DNA of 64,000 nucleotides, taken from Moorena sp. SIO3I8. GTDB taxonomy: Bacteria > Cyanobacteriota > Cyanobacteriia > Cyanobacteriales > Coleofasciculaceae. The notes under the pieces were generated by a model, which worked only from the letters and a program-made list of their open reading frames with translations, ran no database searches and was not told where the DNA came from. Of this stretch, positions 17,102 through 25,454 are shown in pieces (position 1 is the first letter of the stretch; the number at the start of each line of letters is the position of its first letter). Location: NCBI RefSeq assembly GCF_010692325.1, contig NZ_JAAHHW010000003.1, positions 82,132-146,131 of the forward strand. Reading direction: 5' to 3'. Both the position numbers and the translations under genes were made by a program.

Positions 17102-18937
17102 TTAAACTGCCACCTGGCTACTCTGCAACTTCCAATAGCCTGCATAGCGCTCACCTTGATGCAGAAGCGACTTATGAGTACCGTGCTCTACAAGCTCTCC
17201 CCGCTCTAGCACTAAAATCTGATCAGCCTCAGCAATGGTTGAAAGTCGGTGTGCCACAACAATCACTGTGCGTTCCTTCTGGAACTGTTCCAATGCCTGC
17301 TGAATCAACTTCTCGGATTCACTATCTAAGGCACTGGTTGCCTCATCCAAGATTAAAATCTCTGGCTGTTTAATTAATGCCCGTGCCAGAGCCAATCGTT
17401 GCCGCTGTCCACCCGAGAGTCGATAGCCCCGCTCACCCACCACGGTTTCGTATCCATCAGGCAAGGCCAAAATAAACTTGTGGGCTTGAGCTGCTTTAGC
17501 TGCTTCCACCACCTCATCCAAGCTTGCTGACGGACGACCGTAACGCAAATTTTCTAAAATACTGTCATTAAAAATAAACGTATCTTGACTGACCACCCCG
17601 ATCTGTTGCCGCCAGTTTTCCAAGCAATAGTCTGCTAGAGGACGACCATTGACTAGAATATGTCCTGCCGTGGGTTGATACAGCCCAAGGAACAAATCTA
17701 TAATCGAAGACTTACCTGCCCCCGACCCCCCTACTAAAGCAGTTACTTTGTTTCGAGGCAGAGTAAAGGTGAGATTCTTGAGGGCAAACGTATCATCGTT
17801 AGTATAGGAAAGGCTTATAGACTTAAACTCAATATCTTCCCTTAGCCGTGTAAACGGCTCCGTGCCCGAGTGCTCAAATACCTTATCCCGCTGGTCTAAA
17901 ATCATCTCTAACCGTACCATCCGGGCGCTGTTATCCACAAAAAGTGTAATTGTGTTTGAAGTTGCTCTCAAGCGCCCCGATAACCTTTGCAAGGCCAGCA
18001 AAAAGGTCAACAACAGGGGTAGGATTGTCGCCTTACCCCCTTCAAATAGTACTGCTGAAGCCGCCAAAATTCCCAGGGCTACCATGGGCAAAGTCTCTAA
18101 AATTGGCTCCGGCAGGAAAAAGACCAATGCCCGCTTTTTTAGTTGTTTCTCGATTTTACCTAATATCTGATTTGCCCCCGTTAGTGTCTGTGGCTGGGTA
18201 CCAAAGGTATGCAACAACCTCAATGCCTGGATGCTCTGAGTAATATACTTAGCCGACTCCACCTGGCTTGCGGTCACCCGCTTTACCACTCGTCGTAATC
18301 GGGGAATCAGCTTGTACTGCACATAAGCCACCGCCAGAATCAGCACCGTTGCCGCCCCTGCCAAGATTGGGGATAGACGCACGATAATAACCAGGTACAC
18401 CAAGGAGAATGACACACTCACCACCAGATTGTTGAATTGTGTGATATTTTGATCGACTGCGAAAGCCGCATCATTGGTAAAAAGTACTAGGTCACCGACC
18501 TTATAGCGGCTCACACAGCCATAGCTAAAGGTCATAATCCGTTCAAACACTTTCCCCGTCACATAGGGCTGTGCTTTGGCCGATAGGTAAGCTGTCGATA
18601 CCTTATTGAGATAGTTACTCAGACTTAAGCCGATTTGCAGCACCACTGCCCCAAAGATTAATACTAAAAACATTTGCTCTGGTGGCAAAGGCAGAATCTT
18701 AGCAAGGGTTTTAGCTATGGTTGGATTGGTTGGTGTATCTGTTCCAGGGTCATCAGTCCCCGTTAGGTAACCCACGGCCAGATAAATAACACCTAGGGTG
18801 CTGCCCTCTAGGACGGCACTGACGAGATTGGTAACCAGGTTCATCCCAATCAGCCACCAGTTTTTCCGGGCTGTCTCCCCGACCAGACGATAGGCTGGCG
18901 ATCGCAAATTGGGAATGAGTTTTTTCAGTTTTGTCAC
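17102..18937 (-). CDS. ABC exporter/flippase with fused ATPase domain
   Basis: A 611-residue half-transporter. Residues 1 to about 340 form a six-helix membrane domain (visible helices include MFLVLIFGAVVLQIGLSLS and LVYLVIIVRLSPILAGAA). The ATPase domain carries Walker A GGSGAGKSS near residue 405, Q-loop GVVSQDTF, signature LSGGQRQRLALARAL near 508, Walker B ILILDEATSALDSES near 530 and the H-loop VVAHRLST. Complete and functional in appearance, it should act as a dimer in the inner membrane. In a glycan island with a WecA-like starter and no visible Wzx, a PglK-like flippase for lipid-linked oligosaccharides is attractive; export of another lipid is equally possible. A 3' fragment is duplicated downstream. 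Confidence 0.85.
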   Translation of the reverse strand: MTKLKKLIPNLRSPAYRLVGETARKNWWLIGMNLVTNLVSAVLEGSTLGVIYLAVGYLTGTDDPGTDTPTNPTIAKTLAKILPLPPEQMFLVLIFGAVVLQIGLSLSNYLNKVSTAYLSAKAQPYVTGKVFERIMTFSYGCVSRYKVGDLVLFTNDAAFAVDQNITQFNNLVVSVSFSLVYLVIIVRLSPILAGAATVLILAVAYVQYKLIPRLRRVVKRVTASQVESAKYITQSIQALRLLHTFGTQPQTLTGANQILGKIEKQLKKRALVFFLPEPILETLPMVALGILAASAVLFEGGKATILPLLLTFLLALQRLSGRLRATSNTITLFVDNSARMVRLEMILDQRDKVFEHSGTEPFTRLREDIEFKSISLSYTNDDTFALKNLTFTLPRNKVTALVGGSGAGKSSIIDLFLGLYQPTAGHILVNGRPLADYCLENWRQQIGVVSQDTFIFNDSILENLRYGRPSASLDEVVEAAKAAQAHKFILALPDGYETVVGERGYRLSGGQRQRLALARALIKQPEILILDEATSALDSESEKLIQQALEQFQKERTVIVVAHRLSTIAEADQILVLERGELVEHGTHKSLLHQGERYAGYWKLQSSQVAV

Positions 18938-18963
18938 AATTACTATTAATTAGTCAGCAAATA

Positions 18964-19526
18964 TATAGCGTTTTAAAATCAGATGTGAAACTAGAATTGA
19001 AGGGAACAGGGAACAGGGAACAGGGAATAGGGAACAGGTAAAGAGAGGGGGCGTTGCGTCAGTCAAGTAATGAATCGGAGTAGAGTGGGCATCTTGCCCG
19101 CTCGAAAATATATTGAAACTGGCAAGATGCCAGTTCCACGCAAGATGCCCATTCCACGGCAAGATGCCCATTCTACAGGTGCGACCCAAGGGCGCGAGGG
19201 ATTGCTCGCGCCCTTGGAGGCGCGCACCTACTCTTAAAATCATTCCATTATTCAGCAACGCCGAACAGGGAACAGGGAAAGAGAGGGAGGTGTAGGGAAA
19301 GGCTTCCATGCAAAAGGCAACAGACAAGAGATAATCAGGATTTTTTCCCTCTTCCGACTTCTCTGTTCCCTACTCCCTACTCCCTACTCCCTACTCCCTA
19401 CTCCCTACTCCCTACTCCCTACTCCCTACTCCCTACTCCCTACTCCCTACTCCCTACTCCCTACTCCCTACTCCCTGCTCCCTACTCCCCAGAACTATGT
19501 ACTTAACAAAATCCCAAACTGCTATA
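18964..19526. mobile_element. Composite TATAGC-ended element between ABC and epimerase genes
   Basis: The left end reads TATAGCGTTTTAAAATCAGA and the right end is AACTGCTATA after CCCAGAACTATGTACTT, an end type also seen near 30,500 and 38,550. Inside are a GGGAACA heptamer array (about 18998-19038), a nested GGCGTTGC-type element (19050-19262) and a long CTCCCTA heptamer array (about 19366-19490). The two arrays are inverted relative to each other. The element fills nearly the whole spacer. No gene is supported here. Confidence 0.6.
19050..19262. mobile_element. GGCGTTGC...GCAACGCC MITE-like element, 213 bp
   Basis: The terminal 8 bp are perfect inverted repeats. The interior holds GTCAGTC near the left end, several GGGCATCTTGCCC/GGCAAGATGCC hairpin cores, a GGTGCGACCC...GCGCACC stem region with GGGCGCGAGG/CTCGCGCCC arms, and CTTAAAATCATTCCATTATT before the right terminus. 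A shorter relative with the same ends and order lies at 26019-26157. No protein is encoded, so any movement would need a transposase supplied elsewhere. Confidence 0.7.
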
Positions 19527-19529
19527 TAC

Positions 19530-20600
19530 TCAAACGGTTACTGCTGATTTAGCCAAACGAGCTTGCCAAGATTCCACAATTTGCTGAATTGTTTCTTCCA
19601 ACGACACCGAAATATCCCAACTGGGGTAATGCTCACGCATCTTACTCAAATCGGAGTAATAACAGATATGATCGCCAATCCGATTATCTTGTACATAGGT
19701 ATAGCGCATCGCTTTACTACTATACTTCTCTGCCAGCTTAAATGCTTCCAGAATTGAACAGCTATTGCCTTTTCCGCCACCGATGTTATAAACTTCTGCT
19801 ATTCGAGGTGCTTCGATAAAAGCGTGAATAAACCGCGACACATCCAGAGAGTGGATATTATCCCGTACTTGCTTACCCTTGTAGCCAAAAATCTTGTATT
19901 CCCGACCTTCGAGATTACACTTGACCAGATAACTTAGGAAACCGTGGAGTTCCACACCGGAATGATTTGGTCCGGTCAGACAACCACCCCGTAAACAAGC
20001 TGTGGGCATGTTAAAGTAGCGACCATATTCCTGCACTATCACATCAGCAGCAACTTTGGATGCGCCAAACAAAGAGTGCTTTGATTGATCGATGCTAAAG
20101 GTTTCGGGAATGCCGTTGGTGTAAGCCGGGTCGTCATAATCCCAACGAGTGTCTAGTTCCTTAAGCTGAATAGTATTGGGGCGATCGCCATACACTTTAT
20201 TGGTAGACATGTGTACAAAGGGCGACTCTGGACAAGATTGCTTCGCAGCTTCTAGCAAGTTCAAAGTTCCCACTGCGTTGGTATCAAAGTCAGCGAAAGG
20301 AATTGCTGCGGCGCGGTCGTGGGAAGGCTGGGCTGCTGTATGTACAATCGCGTCTGGCTTGAGCTGCGCCATTAGGTCTAAAATACCTTTGCGATCGCGT
20401 ATATCGAATTCATGATGAACAAAATCTTGAATTGTCTCTTGCAACCGCTGCTGATTCCAGCGTGTATCCCCTTGGGAACCGAAGAAAACAGCCCGTTGAT
20501 TATTATCAATACCGTGAATTTGCCAACCTTGTTGAGCAAAGTAACCACAAACTTCAGACCCAATCAATCCTGAGGAGCCTGTTACCAGTAATTTTTTCAT
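19530..20600 (-). CDS. NAD-dependent sugar epimerase, CDP-paratose 2-epimerase-like
   Basis: A 356-residue extended short-chain dehydrogenase/reductase. [15 protein letters not shown] is the Gly-rich NAD site. [20 protein letters not shown] is a segment that I associate with CDP-paratose/tyvelose 2-epimerases. The middle has [11 protein letters not shown] and [12 protein letters not shown], so the usual Y-x-x-x-K is F-G-A-S-K here. [12 protein letters not shown] and [17 protein letters not shown] are later landmarks. It would supply a modified nucleotide sugar to the island's glycosyltransferases. It is the most upstream intact gene of the contiguous minus-strand block. The exact substrate is uncertain. 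Confidence 0.75.
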   Translation of the reverse strand: MKKLLVTGSSGLIGSEVCGYFAQQGWQIHGIDNNQRAVFFGSQGDTRWNQQRLQETIQDFVHHEFDIRDRKGILDLMAQLKPDAIVHTAAQPSHDRAAAIPFADFDTNAVGTLNLLEAAKQSCPESPFVHMSTNKVYGDRPNTIQLKELDTRWDYDDPAYTNGIPETFSIDQSKHSLFGASKVAADVIVQEYGRYFNMPTACLRGGCLTGPNHSGVELHGFLSYLVKCNLEGREYKIFGYKGKQVRDNIHSLDVSRFIHAFIEAPRIAEVYNIGGGKGNSCSILEAFKLAEKYSSKAMRYTYVQDNRIGDHICYYSDLSKMREHYPSWDISVSLEETIQQIVESWQARLAKSAVTV

Positions 20601-21116
20601 AGAAAAGCTTAATTTTTTATGTAAATAATCTATAGTGAAACTAATAAGCTCAAAAAGCGATTCATCGTTAACGCTTCTCTAACTGATATAGCAGAAGTCA
20701 GAAGTCAGAAGTCAGAAGTCAGAAGTCAAACTCTTGCGCTTATTTAGGTTTGAGACTTTTGTCATGTCCTAACTGCCCTGGCGACTGCTATATCTTGCAC
20801 CTTGAATTAAAAGCTCTAAAATTTAGGAGTCACTAGTCAGTAGTTATTATGCATCAAAAATTAATTCCCATTTAACTGGAAATTAATCAGCGTTTGATCA
20901 GCAATAATATTCTCATAAGTGTTTAAAATTAAAACGTTAAACACTTCTGGGCAAGAGGCAAAATGCCAAAGTTTGTTTTAGAAACTATTAAAGAATAAAC
21001 TCAACTGATTGCCTCTGTTATTAATCAACTCTACTAGTTGACGACTCTTACCTCTTGCCCTTGGCATTTTGCCTATACTTTAGCTAGTAATTTATCATAA
21101 CTACTCATCTAAAAAA
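20601..21116. other. Spacer with TATAGC element and a shuffled inverted motif
   Basis: There is no gene here. At 20685-20794 an element has perfect 10-bp inverted ends GATATAGCAG/CTGCTATATC and carries five copies of the heptamer CAGAAGT. Further right, GGGCAAGAGGCAAAATGCCAA (about 20951-20971) recurs in inverted and permuted order as CCTCTTGCCCTTGGCATTTTGCC (about 21050-21072), which could form a 13-bp stem around a 90-base loop. Confidence 0.6.
20685..20794. mobile_element. 110-bp TATAGC-type element carrying CAGAAGT heptamers
   Basis: The ends GATATAGCAG and CTGCTATATC are exact inverted repeats. The cargo differs from the GGGAGTA arrays of other copies but keeps the period of 7 bp. No coding capacity. 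Confidence 0.65.
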
Positions 21117-21560
21117 CTAAATCGCCCCAAAATCCTTAATCCCATGAAAACCAATTCGTTTAGACTGGCGACGGGTAAACTCTCCCACTGAAGAGTTGCC
21201 ATTCGGATCAATCACCCCTGTTACCTGCTGCCATAACTCAGCAGGAGCCAACGATACCTTATAAATGCGATCGCCACTCTTGCACACGTGATACCACTTG
21301 GTTTCCTGGCACTCACTACACCAAAAAGCCTCTAGCCATTCTCCTTCGATAGCTACCGTGGTTTTACTGGCTATCAGCATCAAGGCATATTTTTGTTTAA
21401 CACCACGCGCCTGAAGTTGTCCTGGCCGGTCAGCAAACAACCGATACTTCTGACTAACGCTATCAAGGTAGGAACCATGAATCGGACATAAAATAGTTCT
21501 TCGTTTAGAACGCTTCCGGTTCCGTTGACATCGTTTGGTTTGAGGTGTTGATTGACTCAT
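21117..21560 (-). CDS. Conserved hypothetical protein, possible zinc-binding
   Basis: A 147-residue basic protein. The first 25 residues are rich in Lys/Arg (KRCQRNRKRSKRRTILCPIH). Two Cys/His groups, C-P-I-H near residue 25 and C-S-E-C in EAFWCSECQETKWYHVC, could bind one zinc ion. The middle ALMLIASKTTVAIEGEWLEA looks like a beta sandwich edge. The C-terminus, RRQSKRIGFHGIKDFGAI, is conserved-looking. I cannot name a family; similar short proteins occur in filamentous cyanobacteria. The basic start suggests nucleic-acid contact, which is an inference. Its upstream side is the repeat cluster at 21.6-22.3 kb. Confidence 0.65.
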   Translation of the reverse strand: MSQSTPQTKRCQRNRKRSKRRTILCPIHGSYLDSVSQKYRLFADRPGQLQARGVKQKYALMLIASKTTVAIEGEWLEAFWCSECQETKWYHVCKSGDRIYKVSLAPAELWQQVTGVIDPNGNSSVGEFTRRQSKRIGFHGIKDFGAI

Positions 21561-21601
21561 TTTATAGGGGTTCTAAATTCGGTGATCAACTTTTGGGATT
21601 T

Positions 21602-21720
21602 TAGGGAACAGGGAACAGGGAACAGGGAATAGGGAGCAGGGAGCAGGGAGCAGGGAGCAGGGAGCAGGGAATTTAGAATTTGGAATTTAGAATGCGCGAA
21701 TTTAGAATCGGAAACAGGGA
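21602..21720. repeat. GGGAACA/GGGAGCA heptamer array
   Basis: About ten 7-bp units start directly after a TTTTA motif, followed by TTTAGAAT/GAATTTAG filler. The G-rich strand is plus, antisense to the gene on its left. Confidence 0.85.
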
Positions 21721-21766
21721 GTATGGTGAGTAGGGATAAGAGTATGGGAAATGTGGTAAGGCAATG

Positions 21767-22192
21767 GTAGAACAGGCATCTTGCCTGTGCCCCAAAAGTA
21801 GAACAGGCATCTTGCCTGTGCCCCAAGAGTAGAACAGGCATCTTGCCTGTGCCCCAAAAGTAGAACAGGCATCTTGCCTGTGTCCCAACAGTAGAACAGG
21901 CATCTTGCCTGTGCCCCAAAAGTAGAACAGGCATCTTGCCTGTGCCCCAAAAGTAGAACAGGCATCTTGCCTGTGCCCCAAGAGTAGAACAGGCATCTTG
22001 CCTGTGCCCCAAGAGTAGAACAGGCATCTTGCCTGTGCCCCAAGAGTAGAACAGGCATCTTGCCTGTGCCCCAAAAGTAGAACAGGCATCTTGCCTGTGC
22101 CCCAAAAGTAGAACAGGCATCTTGCCTGTGCCCCAAGAGTAGAACAGGCATCTTGCCTGTGCCCCAAGAGTAGAATAGGCATCTTGCCTCTT
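21767..22192. repeat. 31-bp tandem array, 14 units, each with a 7-bp hairpin
   Basis: Units start near 21769, 21800, 21831 and so on, with exact 31-bp spacing to 22172; the last is degenerate. Each contains ACAGGCA-TCT-TGCCTGT (7-bp stem, 3-base loop) and a GCCCCAAAAGT/GCCCCAAGAGT linker, with one GTCCCAACAGT variant. Because 31 is not a multiple of 3, three frames stay open through the array, which creates large artefactual reading frames. The same core recurs singly in the GGCGTTGC elements. Confidence 0.97.
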
Positions 22193-22206
22193 GCCTTGCG
22201 CGTAGC

Positions 22207-22302
22207 GCTATAGCTTACCCTGAAACTTTTCTCCCGACTCCCGACTCCCGACTCCCTACTCCCTATTCCCTATTCCCTACTCCCTACTCCCTACTCCCTT
22301 CT
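22207..22302. repeat. CCCGACT/CCCTACT heptamer array
   Basis: This array starts after GCTATAGCTTACCCTGAAAC, which resembles a TATAGC-type end. Its right edge runs into the 3' end of the Uma2 gene, whose last codons and TAG stop are made of this array. Confidence 0.85.
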
Positions 22303-22748
22303 TCTCCAAGAAGTCCAACAAATTCTCGCAGAGCCACACTAGAACCAAACTGCCATGCCCTATTAATGTATTGGGGAATGGTTTCTTTCACCGGGAAATT
22401 TGGAAAAATTTGGCTAGTTTGAACCTCTAAATAGCGATCGCTTTCAAATCGATAGATATGAATTGTGTCAGCTTTGTAAATCCAAACTTCTGGAACAGCT
22501 AGGGGAATGTAGTCATTAATATCAGTAATTGAAGTCAGGTCAATTTCTAGGGCGAGATCCGGTGGTGGATCTTGGCTCAGGTCTAGTCGTCGCTTTCCTA
22601 AAATTGCTTGATAATTTTGGATGTAGAAACAAGCATCTGGCTCCACTCCAGGCATCCCCGCTTTCCGAAGGGTAATCGGATCAAAGCTCTGCCAATCTCT
22701 TCCTTGATACCGTAGCAGTGCTTTAACTAAGTCAGTCAGTATATTCAT
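22284..22748 (-). pseudogene. Uma2-family gene eroded at both ends
   Basis: From ATG at 22748 the product is about 154 residues: LRKAGMPGVEPDACFYIQN, DPPPDLALEIDLTSITDI and PEVWIYKADTIHIYRF. These are the central and C-terminal parts of Uma2 (DUF820) proteins, which have a PD-(D/E)xK-type nuclease fold and mostly unknown roles. The usual first 60-70 residues are missing; directly 5' is a GGGAGTA/GGGAATC array. The last residues GSRE and the stop are encoded by a heptamer array. Both ends thus look overwritten by repeat growth or insertion. Product stability is doubtful. Confidence 0.7.
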
Positions 22749-22754
22749 ATCGCA

Positions 22755-22915
22755 AAGGGAGTAGGGAGTAGGGAGTAGGGAGCAGGGAATGCGCGAATTT
22801 AGAATCGGGAATCGGGAATCGGGAATCGGGAATCGGGAATCGGGAATCGGGAATTGGGAATCGGGAATCGGGAATCGGGAATCGGGAATCGGGAATTGGG
22901 AATCGGGAGCAGGGG
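22755..22915. repeat. GGGAGTA then GGGAATC heptamer arrays
   Basis: Three or four GGGAGTA units, a short GCGCGAATTTAGAATC filler and about 15 GGGAATC/GGGAATT units follow one another, lying directly upstream of the truncated Uma2 start. Confidence 0.9.
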
Positions 22916-22923
22916 GGAGAAGA

Positions 22924-23141
22924 GTGTAGAACAGGCATCTTGCCTGTTGCCTCAAGTGTAGAACCGGCATCTTGCCTGTGTCCCCAGTGTAGAACAGGCA
23001 TCTTGCCTGTTGCCTCAAGTGTAGAACCGGCATCTTGCCTGTGTCCCCAGTGTAGAACAGGCATCTTGCCTGTTGCCTCAAGTGTAGAACCGGCATCTTG
23101 CCTGTTGCCTCAAGTGTAGAACAGGCATCTTGCCTGTTTCA
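22924..23141. repeat. Hairpin repeat array with 63-bp higher-order period, 7 units
   Basis: Units begin with GTGTAGAAC at 22924, 22956, 22987, 23019, 23050, 23082 and 23114. Spacing alternates 32 and 31 bp because two variants alternate, one with ACAGGCA and TGTTGCCTCAA and one with ACCGGCA and TGTGTCCCCA. The core is that of the 21767-22192 array, but the dimeric arrangement implies amplification as a 63-bp pair. Confidence 0.93.
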
Positions 23142-23154
23142 TTTTATTCAAAAG

Positions 23155-23249
23155 CTGATAGCTGATAGCTGATAGCTGATAGCTAAAACTCTTCCCCCTA
23201 CTCCCTACTCCCTACTCCCTACTCCCTACTCCCTACTCCCTACTCCCTA
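23155..23249. repeat. GCTGATA and CCCTACT heptamer arrays
   Basis: Four or five GCTGATA units (period 7) at about 23155-23184 are followed by about seven CCCTACT units to 23248, next to the stop of the following Uma2 gene. Confidence 0.9.
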
Positions 23250-23252
23250 TAA

Positions 23253-23987
23253 TTACAAATCATCAGGATTAACCCCAAGGCTACGCAATCGTTCTGCCAA
23301 TCGTTCAGCCCGTTGGTGTTCCTGTTCTGCCCGTTCTGCTGAAGTTGGAATCCAATTACCTGCGCCATCATACCAACGCAGCCACAACCCTTCTGTTTCT
23401 TGATATTTCCCTTGCCAAACTCCTAACCCTAATTCCAGTCTTGGAAACCAAAATTTCGGTTCAGAAAGTTCTACCGCCTGATACTGTATGGGCATTAATT
23501 GAAACACCCGCAACTGGTTATCGTAACGGTCAAAAACCACATAGTAAGGAATCCGCATATATTGCTCATAAGCTTGCCATTTAGTAGGTGGCTTGTTCGC
23601 AGACCTTAGGGTTTGTCCTAAATCTTCCGCTTCCGTACCTGGTGATAGGAGTTCCACTACCAAAAATGGTGCTTTTCCTTCCTGCCAAACCACATAACTC
23701 CAGCGCAGGTCTTGTTGTTGTTGAGCGGGAGTCACACCCAATACCAGAAACCAATCCGGTCGCTTGTGCCATAAGGAATTACGGCTATCGTAATATAAAT
23801 TCAGGTCTGTACCAATGAACATTTCCTCCCTAGGGTAGTTGGGAGGTTGGCAAGTTTCCCGTAATAGCTGGGGTTGGAAGTCATGAAATTCGTCAGGCAA
23901 ACCAGGCTCCTCTGGGTCTTCACTAGGTAGATCATACATAGTGGGCATAGTTTCCCTGGGAGGACGGGGTGGGTCAGTTTGGTACAT
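23253..23987 (-). CDS. Uma2-family protein (long form)
   Basis: About 244 residues from ATG at 23987, preceded by AGAGG three bases upstream. An ATG-less extension upstream is unlikely to be used. The N-terminal 60 residues are proline-rich. The core has KRPDWFLVLG and FLVVELLSPGTEAEDLG, where the D and E residues fit the PD-(D/E)xK-like site, then YYVVFDRYDNQLRVFQL. The end (AERAEQEHQRAERLAERLRS) is a charged helix, common in cyanobacterial Uma2 proteins. The function of the family is not established. Confidence 0.8.
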   Translation of the reverse strand: MYQTDPPRPPRETMPTMYDLPSEDPEEPGLPDEFHDFQPQLLRETCQPPNYPREEMFIGTDLNLYYDSRNSLWHKRPDWFLVLGVTPAQQQQDLRWSYVVWQEGKAPFLVVELLSPGTEAEDLGQTLRSANKPPTKWQAYEQYMRIPYYVVFDRYDNQLRVFQLMPIQYQAVELSEPKFWFPRLELGLGVWQGKYQETEGLWLRWYDGAGNWIPTSAERAEQEHQRAERLAERLRSLGVNPDDL

Positions 23988-24034
23988 GATCCTCTGTTGA
24001 ACCTGATAGTTTGAGCATAGCATTTTGATTTAAC

Positions 24035-24721
24035 TTAAACAGAAGCTAATCGCGCTACAAACTCTTGATGCATCTCGGAATCTATCCCTTCTTGCAATAC
24101 CGCCAACACCTGCTGCATCTTTCCAGCTAATAAAGCCTCCACCCCTAAGCGCAATCCAGGAAACACCTGGCTACTCAATATACCTGCATCTGGCTGCTGT
24201 TGCACATATTCCCCTTCGCGCAACACATACCAGCGAAACTTCCGCTCCTGGGTTAGCCAAACTAAATACTCTTTCACTCCATTCCGACGATAGGCTCGCA
24301 GCTTATCATAGAGGTCATAGGAAGCACTACTAGCGGCAACCTCCACAATCAACTCCGGCGCACCTTCAATGTAATCATCCTCACTAATTCGCGACTGTCC
24401 ACCTTTGTCTTGTTCAATGCGCAACAAAGCATCTGGTTGGGGTTCATTATCAAAATCTAGCCGCACTGTAGAATTGTCACACAGCATAATGCCAGGGGTT
24501 GCGGCTTCATATGTCCCTAGCCAGGTAATAATCCTACCATGAGGTTGACCATGCTTATTGACCCTAACTGGTGATGCCACATAAACTACCCCCTCAATTA
24601 ACTCCGCCTTCCTAATTTCAGGCGTTTGATGATAGCGTCGTTCAAATTCTACTCTACTTAAGCGATCGCCATTTTCCAGAATAGGTAGTTGAGTTATTAC
24701 GGGAGTAGGGGATTTCACCAC
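24035..24721 (-). CDS. Uma2-family protein
   Basis: About 228 residues from a GTG at 24721 (a second GTG follows at once). The frame is open further upstream only because C-rich heptamers encode LLPTPCSLL-type peptides, so the long form starting at 24898 is not accepted. RKAELIEGVVYVASP is the Uma2 entry strand. QPDALLRI, APELIVEVAASSASYDL and EYLVW carry the acidic residues of the nuclease-like site. It is the third Uma2 gene in 2.4 kb, in the same direction as the others, but the sequences are clearly divergent rather than recent copies. Confidence 0.8.
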   Translation of the reverse strand: MVKSPTPVITQLPILENGDRLSRVEFERRYHQTPEIRKAELIEGVVYVASPVRVNKHGQPHGRIITWLGTYEAATPGIMLCDNSTVRLDFDNEPQPDALLRIEQDKGGQSRISEDDYIEGAPELIVEVAASSASYDLYDKLRAYRRNGVKEYLVWLTQERKFRWYVLREGEYVQQQPDAGILSSQVFPGLRLGVEALLAGKMQQVLAVLQEGIDSEMHQEFVARLASV

Positions 24722-24759
24722 AAGACTTGCTCCATAAAATTTATACCAACATCTACTTT

Positions 24760-24917
24760 TATAGCAATTATACAACTTGTGAGCTACAAAGTTATAGGTT
24801 TTTAGGGAGCAGGGAGTAGGGAGCAGGGAGTAGGTAAGAGGCAAAAGGCAAAAGGCAAGAGGCAAGAGGCAAGAGGTTAAAAATATTGTGTACCTCATAG
24901 CTATGAGAAACGCTATA
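24760..24917. mobile_element. TATAGC-type element with GGGAGCA and AGGCAAG arrays
   Basis: The left end is TATAGCAATTATACAACTTG and the right end is TGTGTACCTCATAGCTATGA followed by AAACGCTATA, nearly identical to the motif at 303-340. Between them lies TTTTTAGGGAGCAGGGAG and then AGGCAAA/AGGCAAG heptamers. It sits directly upstream of the Uma2 start at 24721. Confidence 0.65.
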
Positions 24918-24952
24918 AATTACATTTGGGTAGTGTTAAATACGGCAGTTTG

Positions 24953-25057
24953 TATAACTATCAAGTACACAAGATTATTTTCACTTTTCCCTCTTACCTA
25001 CTCCCTACTCCCTGCTCCCTACTCCCTACTCCCTACTCCCTACTCCCTACTCCCTAA
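24953..25057. repeat. CCCTACT heptamer array with AAGTACACAAG boundary
   Basis: A weak TATAGC-type boundary (TATAACTATCAAGTACACAA) precedes eight or so CCCTACT units. Confidence 0.8.
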
Positions 25058-25221
25058 AATAAAATAATAGACATACTCTCCCCCTTAATCACTTTCCTGC
25101 TGTTGACATCACAACTAATGAAAAGTGGTGTGGGGAGAGACTGAGATCAACAGGACCATCGAAGCCCACTCCTAAACGTAAGGATCTAGATAGTAATAAC
25201 TAGCTAGTATTTAATTTTAGC
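25058..25221. other. Unexplained non-repetitive island with imperfect stem
   Basis: Between two repeat fields is about 160 bp of unique sequence. CTCTCCCCCTTAATCACTTT (25077-25096) can pair imperfectly with AAAAGTGGTGTGGGGAGAG (about 25121-25140) around a 25-base loop. No reading frame of interest is seen. It could be a structured RNA or an insertion-sequence end; nothing decides. Confidence 0.3.
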
Positions 25222-25454
25222 GGTCAGTGGTCAGTGGTCAGTGGTCAGCGGTCAGCGGTCAGCCTATGGGCTACGCGCATGAGCTGATAGTTAATAGCTG
25301 AGAGCTGTTCGCGTAGCGTGCGCGTAGCGCTAATCGCTGATAGTTAATAGCTGATAGCTGATAGCTGATAGTTAATAGCTGATAGCTGATAGCTGATAGT
25401 TAATAGCTGATAGCTGATAGCTGATAGTTAATAGCTGATAGCTGATAGCTGATA
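25222..25454. repeat. GTCAGTG and GCTGATA/GTTAATA heptamer arrays
   Basis: About five units of GGTCAGT/GGTCAGC are followed, after GCGTAGCG filler, by some twenty GCTGATA and GTTAATA units in a patterned order (a GTTAATA recurs after every two to three GCTGATA). Period 7 throughout. Confidence 0.9.

Larger units (their letters stand above)
15358..17311. repeat. Direct-repeat pair bracketing the dioxygenase gene
   Basis: Positions 15358-15567 and 17102-17311 match closely in the same orientation (about 210 bp, offset 1,744), covering the 3' end of the ABC gene. The similarity stops sharply at GAATCAACT. Recombination between the two copies would remove the PhyH-like gene and restore a single ABC 3' end. 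Confidence 0.85.

Noticed and set aside
18950-19327. 125-residue minus-strand frame
   Set aside because: It consists of heptamer and MITE-like sequence (PCSLFPS peptides); no support as a gene.
21557-23096. Long reading frames with MPVLLLGHRQDACST-like repeats
   Set aside because: They exist in several frames only because the 31-bp repeat lacks stops; there is no start context or domain. Only the Uma2 part at 22284-22748 is gene-like.
21767-23141. Possible CRISPR array
   Set aside because: Units are contiguous 31-32 bp repeats without unique spacers, and no cas gene is nearby.
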